A DNA stretch of 5,216 nt from Gemmatimonadales bacterium (lineage in GTDB: Bacteria > Gemmatimonadota > Gemmatimonadetes > Gemmatimonadales > GWC2-71-9), in NCBI GenBank assembly GCA_013816685.1, contig JACDDX010000147.1, forward strand, positions 1 through 5,216. Direction: 5' to 3'. Below, in pieces: positions 4,037-5,216 of the stretch. Both the position numbers and the translations under genes were made by a program. Below the pieces are notes generated by a model. It was not told where the DNA came from and did no database searches. It was given only the letters and a program-made list of their open reading frames with translations. Each line of letters begins with the position of its first letter. The first letter of the stretch is position 1.

Positions 4037-5137
4037 TCAGCTCGCGCTGCGCTGCGCCAGGGAGCGCAGGAATTCATCGAAGTGCGGGAAGGCATCGTGA
4101 GGTCCGGGCGCCGCCTCGGGGTGGTACTGCACGGCGAACAGCGGCAGTTCTCGATGTCGAACGCCTTCGATCGTGCCGTCGTTGAGGTTGAGGTGCGTCA
4201 CTTCGAGTGATGGTGCACCCGGCACGCCATCCTCGTCGCCAACGACGGCGAATCCGTGGTTCTGGGTGGTGATCAGCACCTGGTCTGTCCGGCAATCCTG
4301 CACCGGATGATTTCCCCCCCGATGACCGTACGGCATCTTCGTGGTCTTGCCGCCGAAGGCGAGCCCGACCAGTTGATGGCCGAGGCAGATGCCGAAGGTC
4401 GGGAGCCCCTCGCCGCCGAGGTCCCGAATGATGGGGAGCGCGTAGCTCACCGCCGCCGGATCGCCCGGACCGTTCGAGAGAAACAGGCCGTCGGGCCCGA
4501 GCGCGCGGACCGCGGCGGCTGACGTGCCCGCCGGTACCACCGTGACTCGGCATCCCGCCGCGACCAGCATCCGGACGATGTTGAGCTTCATCCCGAAGTC
4601 ATACGCGACGACGTGCGGCCCTTCACCCTCCGAATGCGACCCGGCCGCGGTAGCCCGCGAGGCGAGGTCGAGACCTTCCATGGAGGGCGAGGCCAGCAGC
4701 GAGGCGGTCAGCGCCGCGTCGGGCTCGCTGCCTTCGGCGATCACACCGCGCATGGCGCCGCGCTCGCGGATGTGCCGGGTAAGCCGCCGGGTATCCACGC
4801 CTTCTATCAGGGGCACGTCCGCCGCCGCGAGCCAATCCCCCAGGCTCTGCGACGCGCGCCAGTTGGAGTGATGCCGCGCGAGCTCGCGCACCACCACGCC
4901 GCTGATCTGTGGACCCGCCGACTCCATGTCGTCGACGTTGATCCCGTAGTTGCCGATCATGGGTGCCGTCATCACCACGATCTGGCCGAGATAGCTGGGA
5001 TCGGTGAACGTCTCCTGGTAGCCGGTCAGATTGGTGGTAAAGACCACCTCGCCGAATGCCGTAGGGGCCGGCCGGGGTAACGAGCCGGAGAACCAGGCGC
5101 CGTCTTCCAGCAGCACGAACCCCGGGCGTTCGATCAC
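4037..5137 (-). CDS. carA: Carbamoyl phosphate synthetase small (glutaminase) subunit
   Basis: CarA hydrolyses glutamine and channels ammonia to CarB, which makes carbamoyl phosphate for pyrimidines and arginine. The 366 residues match the family (about 360-380). The N-terminal domain shows LLEDGAWFSG (9-18), the signature GEVVFTTNLTGYQETFTDPSY (29-49, read in two overlapping parts), and DTRRLTRHIRERGAM (115-129). The class I glutamine amidotransferase domain shows SNGPGDP (221-227) and the nucleophile elbow FGICLGHQ with Cys251. Within it, QNHGFAV is at 292-298, and QYHPEA supplies catalytic His339 and Glu341. All triad residues are present. The start is the GTG at 5137: it overlaps the upstream stop by four bases (GTGA), no earlier start follows the in-frame TAA, and homology begins at once. 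No carB follows; the HU promoter does. Co-transcription with the upstream gene is likely. Confidence 0.97.
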   Translation of the reverse strand: MIERPGFVLLEDGAWFSGSLPRPAPTAFGEVVFTTNLTGYQETFTDPSYLGQIVVMTAPMIGNYGINVDDMESAGPQISGVVVRELARHHSNWRASQSLGDWLAAADVPLIEGVDTRRLTRHIRERGAMRGVIAEGSEPDAALTASLLASPSMEGLDLASRATAAGSHSEGEGPHVVAYDFGMKLNIVRMLVAAGCRVTVVPAGTSAAAVRALGPDGLFLSNGPGDPAAVSYALPIIRDLGGEGLPTFGICLGHQLVGLAFGGKTTKMPYGHRGGNHPVQDCRTDQVLITTQNHGFAVVGDEDGVPGAPSLEVTHLNLNDGTIEGVRHRELPLFAVQYHPEAAPGPHDAFPHFDEFLRSLAQRSAS

Positions 5138-5216
5138 CTCGGCGGTGTGCCCTTCGCTGCCGGCGCGGTGGCGGCTGGTGCCTTGGCCGCGGGTGCCTTA
5201 GCGGCCGCCGCTTTGG
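5134..5216 (-). CDS. C-terminal end of an unidentified protein with Lys/Ala/Pro-rich tail
   Basis: Only the last 26 codons are in the window, so the protein cannot be identified. The frame ends in TGA at 5134-5136, overlapping the carA GTG by four bases, which suggests one operon. The visible residues are Ala, Lys and Pro with little else: KAPAA units repeat, then TAPAAKG, ending TPPR. The regular five-residue period and the exact stop/start overlap argue that this frame is really translated. Such low-complexity basic tails occur on bacterial ribosomal proteins, histone-like proteins and other nucleic-acid-binding proteins, but also as linkers elsewhere. A pyrimidine gene would be expected before carA, yet nothing visible proves it. 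Confidence 0.6.
   Translation of the reverse strand, partial: KAAAAKAPAAKAPAATAPAAKGTPPR

Noticed and set aside
3308..4210. Plus-strand open frame of 300 codons across moaD, the HU-like gene and carA
   Set aside because: It runs antisense through three real genes and two intergenic regions, including the HU promoter. This fits chance openness in GC-rich sequence.
1..5216. A novel defence, mobile or secondary-metabolism system
   Set aside because: Every complete gene belongs to a well-known core family with intact catalytic residues, and no integrase, transposase, toxin, repeat array or compositional break was seen.

Overview
The window is about 5.2 kb of GC-rich bacterial chromosome carrying densely packed housekeeping genes, all on the minus strand. 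Transcription therefore runs from high to low coordinates. No rRNA, tRNA, CRISPR array, insertion sequence or phage gene is visible, and no stretch longer than about 100 bases lacks a gene. The genes are GC-rich, ATG/GTG-started, and joined by 1- or 4-base stop/start overlaps. A b558-type SdhC next to an LDH-like malate dehydrogenase fits a non-proteobacterial soil or aquatic lineage such as Gemmatimonadota, but that placement is only a guess.

Layout in transcription order (right to left). (1) 5134-5216 is the extreme C-terminus of an unidentified protein with a Lys/Ala/Pro-rich tail. It overlaps the start of carA (4037-5137), the glutaminase subunit of carbamoyl phosphate synthetase; carB does not follow. 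(2) A textbook sigma70-type promoter (3996-4024) sits just after carA and drives a short HU/IHF-family DNA-binding protein (3605-3943). That gene is followed by two hairpins. (3) A molybdenum cofactor operon, moaD (3239-3505), moaE (2805-3233) and moaA (1789-2808), is read through by overlap into trmL (1313-1789), a tRNA wobble-position 2'-O-methyltransferase. A hairpin lies directly after trmL. (4) mdh (274-1212) overlaps the start of sdhC (1-274, running off the window), which encodes the membrane cytochrome b of succinate dehydrogenase.

The genes serve four unrelated core tasks. CarA supplies carbamoyl phosphate for pyrimidine and arginine synthesis. The HU-like protein shapes the nucleoid. 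MoaA makes the GTP-derived cyclic precursor used for cPMP formation, and MoaD/MoaE add the dithiolene sulfurs to give molybdopterin. Malate dehydrogenase and succinate dehydrogenase are TCA-cycle steps, with SdhC feeding electrons to the quinone pool. I found no previously undescribed system. The points worth a second look are small: a nearly identical 14-base coupling module at two gene junctions, a probable leaderless start for moaD, a hairpin in place of the moaA ribosome-binding site, a slippage-type duplication in the HU tail, and the KAPAA-repeat tail upstream of carA.
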